Shown here: positions 7,031-15,206 of the stretch, one piece after another
Layout of the letters: each line of letters opens with the position of its first letter
How positions within the stretch are numbered: position 1 is the stretch's first letter
Assembly (NCBI GenBank): GCA_030530095.1
Contig: JAUMVO010000001.1
Location: 124,001 to 188,000 of the forward strand
Direction of reading: 5' to 3'
Origin: Clostridiaceae bacterium
GTDB taxonomy: Bacteria; Bacillota; Clostridia; Oscillospirales; Acutalibacteraceae
Length of the DNA: 64,000 nt
The notes under the pieces: generated by a model
What the model saw: the letters and a program-made list of their open reading frames with translations, nothing else
What the model was told of the DNA's origin: nothing
Databases searched by the model: none
Position numbers and translations under genes: made by a program

Positions 7031-8635
7031 ATGCTAAGAATAAATGAACTTAAGCTTACGCTTGACTACGAAAACGAGATTACCGAGTTAACGGCTCTGG
7101 CGGCAAAGCAACTTAAAATTGAACAGAGCAATATAAAAACGCTTGAGATTTATAAAAAGAGCGTTGACTGCCGTAAGAGAAACGACGTGCATTTTATATA
7201 CAGCGTCAACGTGCTTATCGACGGCGACGAGGATGCTTTACTCGAAAGGCTTGCAAATACGAAGGTGCAGAAAACGGGCGTGTACAGCTATGAGCTTCCC
7301 GAAAACAAACGGACAAGTCAGCTTCGTCCGATAGTTGTCGGCTTCGGGCCTGCGGGTATGTTCTGCTCTTTAATGCTCGCGAAGGCGGGACTTAAGCCTT
7401 TGGTTATCGAGCGCGGGCAGACAGTCTATGAACGCACTAAAAGCGTTGAGAGCTTCTGGCAGAACAGAACGCTTAACACAAACTCAAACGTTCAGTTCGG
7501 CGAAGGCGGTGCCGGAACATTTTCCGACGGCAAGCTCACGACGGGAATCAAGGACCCGAGAATAAGAGAGGTCTTTCTCGAATTCTGCCGTGACGGCGCA
7601 CCCGGGGAAATCTTAATTTCAGCAAAACCGCATATAGGAACCGACAGGCTTAAAGAAGTAGTAAAGAATTTAAGAGAAAAGGTCATTTCCCTCGGCGGTG
7701 AATTCCGCTTCGAAACTAGGCTTAGCGATATTATCGTATATAACGGCTCTGTTCAGGGCGTTACCGTTGAAACCGCGGACGGAAAAACCGAGGACATTGA
7801 AACCGATACGGTTATACTTGCCATAGGACATTCGGCGAGAGATACGGTTGAAATGCTTTTCAAAAGAGGAATACCGATGCTTCAGAAGCCGTTTTCCGTC
7901 GGCGCACGGATAGAGCACCGTCAGGAAATGATTGACCGTTCGCAGTACGGTAAGTTTCAAAACCATCCGCGTCTGAAAGCGGCGGACTATAAGCTTGCCT
8001 GCCATCCCTACGGCGGCAGAGGCGCATACACCTTCTGTATGTGTCCGGGCGGTACGGTTGTATGCGCACCCAGCGAGGAAAACACCGTTGTCACCAACGG
8101 AATGAGCGAGTATGCCCGCGATAAGGAAAACGCGAATTCCGCAGTGCTTGTCGGCATTGAACCTTCTGACTTTCCGTCGGAGCATCCTCTGGCGGGTATG
8201 TACTGGCAAAGGGAAATCGAGCAGAAGGCGTTTTCAATGGGCGGAGGCGACTATACCGCACCTGCACAGCTTGTAAAGGACTTTCTCAACAATACCGCCT
8301 CGACGGCGCTCGGCGACGTTAAGCCGTCCTGCCCGACTGGCGTAAAGCTTACGAATATATGCGAGCTTCTGCCGAAGAAGGCGGTTGACACCATGCAGTC
8401 AGCGCTCGTTAAAATGAACGGTATGCTCGACGGCTTTGCCTGTGACAGCGCGGTACTTACCGCACCCGAAACGAGAAGCTCGGCACCCGTGAGAATTATA
8501 CGCGACGAGTTTTATCAGACTAAGGTGAGGGGACTTTATCCCTGCGGCGAAGGCGCAGGCTACGCGGGCGGAATCGTTTCCGCAGCGGTTGACGGTATTA
8601 AGGTGGCCGAGGCGATACTCGGCGATGAAAGATAA
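7031..8635 (+). CDS. FAD-dependent dehydrogenase (COG2509 type)
   Basis: A 534-residue flavoprotein. A distinctive N-terminal region of about 90 residues precedes the FAD site VVGFGPAGMFCSLML (about 103-117). Further signatures are FGEGGAGTFSDGKLTTG, AIGHSARDT and the C-terminal GEGAGYAGGIVSAAVDGIKVAEAI. This arrangement is that of the COG2509 uncharacterised FAD-dependent dehydrogenases, common in anaerobic Firmicutes. Electron donor and substrate are unknown. It starts one base after the previous stop, so the two flavoproteins are probably translationally coupled. Confidence 0.9.
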   Translation: MLRINELKLTLDYENEITELTALAAKQLKIEQSNIKTLEIYKKSVDCRKRNDVHFIYSVNVLIDGDEDALLERLANTKVQKTGVYSYELPENKRTSQLRPIVVGFGPAGMFCSLMLAKAGLKPLVIERGQTVYERTKSVESFWQNRTLNTNSNVQFGEGGAGTFSDGKLTTGIKDPRIREVFLEFCRDGAPGEILISAKPHIGTDRLKEVVKNLREKVISLGGEFRFETRLSDIIVYNGSVQGVTVETADGKTEDIETDTVILAIGHSARDTVEMLFKRGIPMLQKPFSVGARIEHRQEMIDRSQYGKFQNHPRLKAADYKLACHPYGGRGAYTFCMCPGGTVVCAPSEENTVVTNGMSEYARDKENANSAVLVGIEPSDFPSEHPLAGMYWQREIEQKAFSMGGGDYTAPAQLVKDFLNNTASTALGDVKPSCPTGVKLTNICELLPKKAVDTMQSALVKMNGMLDGFACDSAVLTAPETRSSAPVRIIRDEFYQTKVRGLYPCGEGAGYAGGIVSAAVDGIKVAEAILGDER

Positions 8636-8644
8636 GGAAAGAGT

Positions 8645-11332
8645 ATGAAAAACGTAATGCCCCTCTGGGGACCGTATTCAAAAAAATATTTCGGTATTTC
8701 GAAGATATGTCCGCACGAAAACGAAGCGGGCGTGCGCTTCGACTTTACGGTATTGCCCGCCGTTTCCAACACCGACGCGAAGGTGCCCAACGTCACGCTG
8801 CCTGTCGGCGTTCATCCCTGGGAATGTGCGAGCGATTATTCCTACTACTCATACCGTCAGGAGCTTGAGTGGAAGGACGTAATTTACGCTGACGTGTCTT
8901 TTACACGGCTTGATGACGAGAGCACGCTTGTAAGAACTGAGATTTTTAACAATTCCGCGCTTATGCAGAACTGTCTGGTCAACTATTTTTCGTCGCTTCA
9001 GTTCCCGACCGAAAACCGCGTTGAGTTAACTCTGCCCGAAAAGTGCGATTTCAGAAAGGCGAACAGCTATACCGTTTACGAGTACGCTACACCGCGCCCG
9101 TGGGACAGAGAAACCATGGACGCAATGCACAGGGGCGAATTCTTTGACGACCGCTTTTATGAACACAGGGGACTCGGAGACCGCGACAACAACAGATACA
9201 TTCTGCCCAAATACCCCAAATTGGGTGAAGAAGCGGGCGACAGAATTGAGTATAGGTTTGAACTTGAGAATGATTACAATGACGCCGTTATGGCGGTAAG
9301 ATACAGGACAACCTCGGATAAAAGCTCCGGGTTTGAAATCAACGGAAAAACCGTCAGCTTCGCGCCGTGCGACAGCCCGATGACTGCCTTTGTTGAACTC
9401 GGCAGACTTGAAAAGGGCACGTTTGACTTAACCCTCGTTTCAAAGGGAACGGGCGGTATTGAGTTCGACTTCTTCGCCGTCTGCGAGAAATCCGACGCAG
9501 ACAGAATTAAAACCGAGACCGTTAAGAATAATTTCCTTCCCGATATAAAAACCGAAAACGACAGCGAAGGCGCGACAGTCAAGCTGAAATACGAAGGCAT
9601 TGAAAAAGAGTTCGTCCTTCGCACATTCAATAAGGACACGCGCTTCCGCGAGATTCCGACGGGATGCCTTGAGGACGTACCGACGGCGAGAATATCTCAG
9701 CCCGACCCGAGCTTTGACAATATGCTCGAGACCTTCTCGGGAGAGTTCAGGGAAAAGCATTCCGACGAGGGCTTTTATCAGAATACCCTTGCGCATACCC
9801 TTTTCATAAAGCCGAACGAAAGCCACGTTGAATACGCGGTAATTTCGTCGGGCGTAACCGAATACAAAACAACCGACGAGTACGAAGAAATCTACATTAA
9901 CGCGAAAGATAAGGCAGAGAAGTTCATCCTTAACTCAGCGGGTAAGAAGTACGAGTTTTCCAATCAGCTTCTTAAAACCGCGCTGTTTATGAATACGGTT
10001 TATCCGCTTTACCATCACGGCGAATATGTTGTGCACCATACGCCGGGCAAGCGCTGGGATTCGTTCTACACATGGGATTCGGGATTTATCGGACTTGCGA
10101 TGAATGAGTATTCAAGGGAACTTGCCGAGTATATACTTGACTTATATCTCAGCGATAAGGACAACCCCGATTACGCGTTTTTGCTTCACGGCTCACCTGT
10201 GCCGGTGCATATTTATCAGTATTACGATCTGCTCTGCCGCACAAACGATAAGGAAAAGCTCTATAAATACTATGACCGCGTAAAGATGTTCTACGATTTT
10301 CTCGCGGGTAAGATAAACGGCTCGACTACCGATAAATTTGAAACCCGACTTACGACTACCTTTGACTATTTCTACAACTGCTCGGGAATGGACGATCTGC
10401 CGCCTCAGGCTGAGATTTACCGACGCGGCGATCAGCTGAAAACCGCGCCGTGTATTTCATCCTCGCAGGTTATCCGCTGTGCGAAGATTCTCTCAACGGT
10501 TGCAAAAAAGCTCGGAAAGACCGACGATACAGCTGAGTATAAGTCTGACATTGAAAGGCTGTCCGAAGCGCTCAATAAATATGCCTGGGACGAAAACGCA
10601 GGTTATTATTCATACGTCGTTCACGGTGACTGCGGCGAGTTCAAAGAACAGCTGAAAACCGGAAACGGCGAAAACCTCAACAAGACCATGGACGGCATTT
10701 ATCCGCTTATTGCGGGCGCCGCGGACTCAGATAAGCGTCAGAGACTTATAAATCATATCAAGAACGATATGATGAGCGGTGTCGGCATTTCGGCGGTGGA
10801 TATGTCCGCTTCTTATTTTGCAACCAACGGATACTGGAACGGCAACGTCTGGTTTTCGCATCAGTGGTTCGTGTGGAAGACTATGCTCGACTTAGGTGAA
10901 AGCGATTTTGCTTTTAAGATAGCCGAAACTGCGCTCGAAGCGTGGAAACGCGAGGTTGAGTACTCGTATTACACATTTGAGATGATGTCGGTTACTACGG
11001 GCAGGGGAGGCTGGTTCCATAACTTCGGCGGCCTTTCGTCACCCGTAAATCTCTGGGCTATGGCCTATTATAAACCGGGTACGCTGACTGCGGGCTTTGA
11101 CTGCTTTACGGACAGACAGAAATGGTCCGAAGGCTTTGACAAGCTCGAAGCGGTCATTGAACACAACAGTGACAGCCGAAGCGTTATTCTTGCGTGTATG
11201 AACGAGAATTACGACTACGCGGTTGAGGTTAACTCACAGCCTGCAGAATCCGCCGTAAGGGAAAAGGGCACAATAGAAATTATGCTGCCCGCCGAAAAGG
11301 GAGAATTCATTCTCAGAATCACAAGGAGATAA
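8645..11332 (+). CDS. GH63-like (alpha/alpha)6-barrel glycosidase, uncharacterised
   Basis: An 895-residue protein without a signal peptide, so cytosolic. Residues 1 to about 400 look beta-rich (sandwich-like). From about 440 to 830 it has the sugar-hydrolase barrel pattern of the GH63/mannosylglycerate-hydrolase clan: GKRWDSFYTWDSGF, DLPPQAEIYRRGDQ, MDGIYPLIAG, NGYWNGNVWFSHQW and GGWFHNFGGLSSPVNLW. The WD-S-F and W-N-G-N-V-W segments fit catalytic loops of this clan. The exact substrate cannot be read from sequence; alpha-glucoside or alpha-mannoside hydrolysis is plausible. AAGGAAAG precedes the ATG, 9 bases after the previous gene. Confidence 0.7.
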   Translation: MKNVMPLWGPYSKKYFGISKICPHENEAGVRFDFTVLPAVSNTDAKVPNVTLPVGVHPWECASDYSYYSYRQELEWKDVIYADVSFTRLDDESTLVRTEIFNNSALMQNCLVNYFSSLQFPTENRVELTLPEKCDFRKANSYTVYEYATPRPWDRETMDAMHRGEFFDDRFYEHRGLGDRDNNRYILPKYPKLGEEAGDRIEYRFELENDYNDAVMAVRYRTTSDKSSGFEINGKTVSFAPCDSPMTAFVELGRLEKGTFDLTLVSKGTGGIEFDFFAVCEKSDADRIKTETVKNNFLPDIKTENDSEGATVKLKYEGIEKEFVLRTFNKDTRFREIPTGCLEDVPTARISQPDPSFDNMLETFSGEFREKHSDEGFYQNTLAHTLFIKPNESHVEYAVISSGVTEYKTTDEYEEIYINAKDKAEKFILNSAGKKYEFSNQLLKTALFMNTVYPLYHHGEYVVHHTPGKRWDSFYTWDSGFIGLAMNEYSRELAEYILDLYLSDKDNPDYAFLLHGSPVPVHIYQYYDLLCRTNDKEKLYKYYDRVKMFYDFLAGKINGSTTDKFETRLTTTFDYFYNCSGMDDLPPQAEIYRRGDQLKTAPCISSSQVIRCAKILSTVAKKLGKTDDTAEYKSDIERLSEALNKYAWDENAGYYSYVVHGDCGEFKEQLKTGNGENLNKTMDGIYPLIAGAADSDKRQRLINHIKNDMMSGVGISAVDMSASYFATNGYWNGNVWFSHQWFVWKTMLDLGESDFAFKIAETALEAWKREVEYSYYTFEMMSVTTGRGGWFHNFGGLSSPVNLWAMAYYKPGTLTAGFDCFTDRQKWSEGFDKLEAVIEHNSDSRSVILACMNENYDYAVEVNSQPAESAVREKGTIEIMLPAEKGEFILRITRR

Positions 11333-11338
11333 TTACAA

Positions 11339-12196
11339 ATGACTCTTGCGTTATTTATTGACATAGTTAAAGATACGCTGTTTGACTGCGCCAAGCTCAT
11401 ACCGTTTCTGTTTTTTGCGTTTCTGCTTTTGGAAGCGCTTGAACATCACGCGAGCGAGAAAATCAACAACGCGCTTGCCTCGTCGGGTAAGGCGGGACCG
11501 CTCGTAGGCTCGCTTCTCGGCTGTATTCCGCAGTGCGGCTTTTCCGTTTTTTCGGCAAACCTGTTTTCAAACGGCGTTATCGGCATCGGCACTCTGCTGG
11601 CGGTCTATCTATCAACGAGTGACGAAGCGGTTATAATTATGCTCTCCCACCCCGACAGAAAGCTTGATATACTCAAGCTTCTCGCGGTCAAGGTGATAAT
11701 CGGTATCGTATTCGGCTATCTGATTAATCTTATTTTCAGAAAGCATCCCGGTCCTGAGAAGCATATCGAGGACCACTGCAAGGACTGCGGCTGCCACGAC
11801 GAGCACGGCGGCATCTTCAAGCCCGCCCTGCACCACACGGCCAAGACGCTTGTATTCCTTGTTATTATCGTGTTTATTCTCAACTTCGCGGTTGAACTTC
11901 TGGGCATTGAAAGACTTGAAAAGCTGATGCTGACCAATTCCGTGCTTCAGCCCTTTGTCGCGGCGCTTATAGGTCTTATTCCGAACTGCGCGGCGTCGAT
12001 ATTCATTACCGAGCTCTATCTCGACGGCGTAATCAGCTTTGCGTCGGTCGTTGCGGGACTGTGTACGGGCGCGGGGGCGGGACTTATAGTTATGTTCCGC
12101 GAGAATCATCATATAAAAGAAAACTTTAAGGTAGTAGGTCTGCTTTACGCGTGTGCCGTTATCAGCGGACTTGCGCTTTCATTCTTACCGATATAA
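11339..12196 (+). CDS. Putative manganese/arsenic-exporter-type membrane protein
   Basis: A 285-residue polytopic membrane protein with two related halves. Each has a conserved turn: GCIPQCGFSVFSANLF near residues 60-75 and GLIPNCAASIFITELY near 217-232. A hydrophilic loop between them (about 135-160) is rich in His, Cys and Asp (HIEDHCKDCGCHDEHGG). These are hallmarks of the family annotated as putative manganese transporter or arsenic efflux protein. Metal export is inferred; the metal is uncertain. AAGGAG precedes the ATG, 6 bases after the glycosidase stop, which leaves no room for a yybP-ykoY riboswitch. Confidence 0.78.
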   Translation: MTLALFIDIVKDTLFDCAKLIPFLFFAFLLLEALEHHASEKINNALASSGKAGPLVGSLLGCIPQCGFSVFSANLFSNGVIGIGTLLAVYLSTSDEAVIIMLSHPDRKLDILKLLAVKVIIGIVFGYLINLIFRKHPGPEKHIEDHCKDCGCHDEHGGIFKPALHHTAKTLVFLVIIVFILNFAVELLGIERLEKLMLTNSVLQPFVAALIGLIPNCAASIFITELYLDGVISFASVVAGLCTGAGAGLIVMFRENHHIKENFKVVGLLYACAVISGLALSFLPI

Positions 12197-12212
12197 ACAG
12201 GGGGGATTAACG

Positions 12213-13571
12213 TTGAAAACTAAAAATGCCGAAAAGCCGGTAAACCGCGTCAAACTGATATTAATTACAGCAGTTGCGCTTGTTCTGGCAGTGCTTGCAG
12301 GGCTTTGTATTTATTCTCAGACGGGATTCAGCGGAGGTGATTATACGATTAAGGAACTTGATTTAAGCGCGACTCCTATCAACCTTCCCTCACAGTACGA
12401 ATACCTTTTCGATTATACGACAGTCGACGATTCTGCGGACTATCTCGCGCATCCCGACAGCGTGCTTCTGAACAACGGCAATATACTGACCGTTTATCCG
12501 CAGGGACACGGCAAGGGCGCTATACTCAATAAAATCAGCGAAGACGGCGGCAAAAGCTGGACATCATCGGTCGAAAACACACCGAAGAGCTGGGAAAGCT
12601 CGCTTGAGACGCCGACAATATACCGCCTTAAATTCACCGACGGCAGCGAGAAACTGATACTGATTTCAGCCAATCCGAAGTGGCCCGGTATGACCACCGA
12701 CGGCGGCTTCAACTGCTCACTGTCAACAGACGAAGGCTCAACGTGGACGGAATTTGAGCGCTTCTACGACAAGGATTCCGAATATCCCGTAATTCCGATT
12801 GTCGCCATGGCAAGCCTTACTCAGCTTAAGGAAAACGGCGAATTCGTCGACAAGTGGATGGGACTTTTCCACGACGCCGATTTTTATAATTACAAGACTA
12901 TACTCACCTTCGACGAAGCGGGCAATCCTCAGTGGAGTGTTCCCGAAAAGTATATGAGCGCTTACCGCGATATTGAAGAGAAGGCTCAGATGTGCGAGGT
13001 TGAGTGCATCAGAAGCGAAGGCGGCGAGGGAGACGAGCTGCTGATAATCGCCCGCTCAAACTCGAAAAAGATGAACTCGCTTGTTTCCTTCTCGGCTGAT
13101 GAGGGCAAGACCTGGGCAGAGCCGTTTGAGGCAACTGCTTCGCTCAACGGTGAACGTCATAAGGCGGAATGGACGAAGGACGGCAGACTTTTCATCACCT
13201 TCCGTTCAATTGAAAGAGGAGAGAAGGCGAGAAAGGCAATCGGCTTCAATCCCTTCAACACAAAGAAATGGACGAGCGAGGGCTGGGTTGCCTGGGTAGG
13301 CGACTACGAGGACATCAAGCAGGGGTTTGAGGGTATGTATCGCATCAAACTCGCTCATATATATCAGGACGGACAGAAAAAGCCGGAGTATCGGGCAAAT
13401 GCAGACACGGGTTACTGCGGAAACGTAGTGCTTGATGACGGCACGATAGTTACCTCGACATACGGAAAATTCAGTCCGACCAAAAAAACGCAGAGCGGAG
13501 AATACAAAACATATATCTGCTCAAAACGAATCAGACTTGAAGATATTGACATTTTAATCTCGCTTATATAA
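12213..13571 (+). CDS. Sialidase-fold (BNR repeat) membrane-anchored protein
   Basis: A 452-residue protein with an N-terminal membrane anchor (about residues 14-34) and a six-bladed propeller marked by three Asp-boxes: SEDGGKSW, STDEGSTW and SADEGKTW. That makes it an exo-alpha-sialidase-like extracellular protein. True sialidase activity needs an arginine triad that cannot be assigned by eye, so other glycan roles remain possible. The TTG at 12213 is chosen because GGGGGGATT lies just before it; the upstream ATG is embedded in the previous gene. Fifth gene of the operon. It is the only product of the set expected outside the cell. Confidence 0.75.
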   Translation: MKTKNAEKPVNRVKLILITAVALVLAVLAGLCIYSQTGFSGGDYTIKELDLSATPINLPSQYEYLFDYTTVDDSADYLAHPDSVLLNNGNILTVYPQGHGKGAILNKISEDGGKSWTSSVENTPKSWESSLETPTIYRLKFTDGSEKLILISANPKWPGMTTDGGFNCSLSTDEGSTWTEFERFYDKDSEYPVIPIVAMASLTQLKENGEFVDKWMGLFHDADFYNYKTILTFDEAGNPQWSVPEKYMSAYRDIEEKAQMCEVECIRSEGGEGDELLIIARSNSKKMNSLVSFSADEGKTWAEPFEATASLNGERHKAEWTKDGRLFITFRSIERGEKARKAIGFNPFNTKKWTSEGWVAWVGDYEDIKQGFEGMYRIKLAHIYQDGQKKPEYRANADTGYCGNVVLDDGTIVTSTYGKFSPTKKTQSGEYKTYICSKRIRLEDIDILISLI

Positions 13572-13589
13572 AAAGGAAGGAGCTTCCCA

Positions 13590-14906
13590 ATGAACCCCTT
13601 TAAGTTTTACCTTGTTACGGACACCCATTATTTTGAGCCTTCGCTCGGCTGTGAGGGTAAGGCGCTCGACGACTATATGAAAAACGAGATGTACTGTCTC
13701 GCGGAGTCGAGCAGGATAGTTCACGCGACCTTTGACGAGATTATAAAGGACACGGAAATTGATACCGTTATCATTCCCGGTGATCTTTCAAAGGACGGCG
13801 AAAAGCAGAGCCACATAGGCTTTGTAAAAGAACTTAACCGCCTTAAAGACGCGGGCAAAAAGGTTTACGTGATTACCGCGGGCCACGATTACAACGACAA
13901 TCCGCGCGGCTATGTCGGCGAGAATTACGTTCCCGTTGAGCCGACTACCTTTGAGGAGCTTTACGGACTTTACTACGAATTCGGTCTGTCCGAGGCTCTG
14001 GCAGTCGATAAGCAAACCCATTCCTACGTAGCGCAGGTGGCGAAGGATGTCAGGATGATAGCCTTCAACTGCGACTCAAACCGCGAAACCAAGGGCAGTA
14101 TTGACGACCGCCTTCTTGAATGGGCGAAGGTCCAGATCGACAGGGCAAAGGCTGACGGCTGCTTCGTTTTCTGCATAAACCATTATCCGATTATTCCGTC
14201 GGTTCCCGTATTTGATCTTATCGGCGACGCACATATAAAGGACTGGCGCAAGGTCGCTTCGTTCCTTGCCGACAACGGCGTAAATCTCGCACTGACGGGT
14301 CATATGCACATTCAGTCGATAAATGAATTCTACTCAGAGTCGGGTAACAAGTTCGTCGATATCTGCACGAGCGTGCTTGTCGGCAGTCCCGGTAAATACA
14401 GAAAAATCACAATTGAAGACGAAGCTACCGTTACCGCCGAGAGCATCGACGTTCCCGAATTTGACTGGGACAAGGGCGGCAGAACGACGGAGGAATATTT
14501 CGATGACCGCGCTGTCTGGGCGGCGCCCAACCGCATACGCCGCGCTCTTTCGGGCGACAGCTTCTTCAAGAGATTTGCGACAAAGATTTTTAACACCAAC
14601 ACCTTCGCACAGCTCGGCAGAAAGCTTTTAATCCGTGTTCCCAAGGAAATCAAAGACAAGAAATTCTGCGACTTTACGGGCGAGCTTGCGCGTGACATTT
14701 TCAAGGGCGATCAGCCCTATGTGGAAGGCACGCCCGAATACACCGTTATTGCAAGATTCTTAAAGCGCTTCAGGCCTGTTCTTAATATTGCTTCAAAGAA
14801 GCTTGCAAAGGACGGCATAAAGCCCAACCTTACCGATATGCTGCTGAATACCATCGGCAACAATAAGGGCTGGTCGGATAACAACGCGACAATTAAATTG
14901 AAATAA
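13590..14906 (+). CDS. Calcineurin-like metallophosphoesterase
   Basis: A 438-residue metallophosphoesterase. The five-part metal site reads DTHYF (residues 11-15), IPGDLSKDGE, TAGHDYNDN, NHYP and TGHMHIQS, all expected ligands being present. No signal peptide is visible, so it is likely cytosolic. The C-terminal 150 residues have no recognised motif. Nucleotide, sugar-phosphate or lipid-phosphate substrates are all possible. AAGGAAGGAG precedes the ATG, 18 bases after the sialidase-like gene. Last gene of the operon, followed by a terminator. Confidence 0.88.
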   Translation: MNPFKFYLVTDTHYFEPSLGCEGKALDDYMKNEMYCLAESSRIVHATFDEIIKDTEIDTVIIPGDLSKDGEKQSHIGFVKELNRLKDAGKKVYVITAGHDYNDNPRGYVGENYVPVEPTTFEELYGLYYEFGLSEALAVDKQTHSYVAQVAKDVRMIAFNCDSNRETKGSIDDRLLEWAKVQIDRAKADGCFVFCINHYPIIPSVPVFDLIGDAHIKDWRKVASFLADNGVNLALTGHMHIQSINEFYSESGNKFVDICTSVLVGSPGKYRKITIEDEATVTAESIDVPEFDWDKGGRTTEEYFDDRAVWAAPNRIRRALSGDSFFKRFATKIFNTNTFAQLGRKLLIRVPKEIKDKKFCDFTGELARDIFKGDQPYVEGTPEYTVIARFLKRFRPVLNIASKKLAKDGIKPNLTDMLLNTIGNNKGWSDNNATIKLK

Positions 14907-14909
14907 AAA

Positions 14910-14946
14910 ATAACGGACGGTTCAACGAACCGTCCGTTGTTAATTT
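14910..14946 (+). terminator. Terminator of the six-gene operon
   Basis: AACGGACGGTTC (14912-14923) pairs perfectly with GAACCGTCCGTT (14927-14938) around AAC, followed by GTTAATTTC. The stem is strong; the T tract is modest. Confidence 0.8.
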
Positions 14947-14995
14947 CCTCGCCAAATCGGAGTTTTTCGATGCGATTGACGGCGAGCATTCAGCG

Positions 14996-15042
14996 CCCCT
15001 TGTTAAAGGGGAGAGGGCCAGCGAACGCTGGCGAGGGGATTC
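14996..15042 (+). repeat. Interspersed palindromic repeat, unit A
   Basis: Two hairpins in series: CCCCTT-gtta-AAGGGG (14996-15011) and GCCAGCG-aa-CGCTGGC (15017-15032), ending GAGGGGATTC. The same double-hairpin plan recurs, inverted, at 15069-15119 and, direct, at 19479-19527. Units A and B face each other 26 bases apart. No gene is visible in 14942-15206 apart from these units and the galT terminator. Confidence 0.8.
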
Positions 15043-15068
15043 AAGAAAGCTTGATATAACAATAAAAA

Positions 15069-15119
15069 GGAATCCCACCACCGCCGTACGGCGGTCCCCC
15101 TCCCTTTGACAAGGGAGGC
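15069..15119 (-). repeat. Interspersed palindromic repeat, unit B (inverted)
   Basis: Read on the minus strand: CCTCCCTTGTCAAAGGGAGG, then ACCGCCG-TA-CGGCGGT, ending GGGATTCC. It is nearly identical to unit C at 19479, differing mainly in the second loop and the tail. It carries no coding capacity. Confidence 0.85.
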
Positions 15120-15164
15120 TGGTGTCCTATCCTACTTCTCCCCGACAAACTCAAATTTGTCATG

Positions 15165-15196
15165 CAAAAAGCTCCCTACAAGAGGGAGCTTTAATG
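15165..15196 (-). terminator. galT terminator
   Basis: On the minus strand, AAAGCTCCCT pairs with AGGGAGCTTT around a 5-base loop, followed by TTTGC. It lies just after the galT stop. Confidence 0.85.
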
Positions 15197-15206
15197 ATTT
15201 TATCAA

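Noticed and set aside
11333-11338. yybP-ykoY riboswitch before the exporter gene
   Set aside because: The gap to the previous gene is 6 bases.
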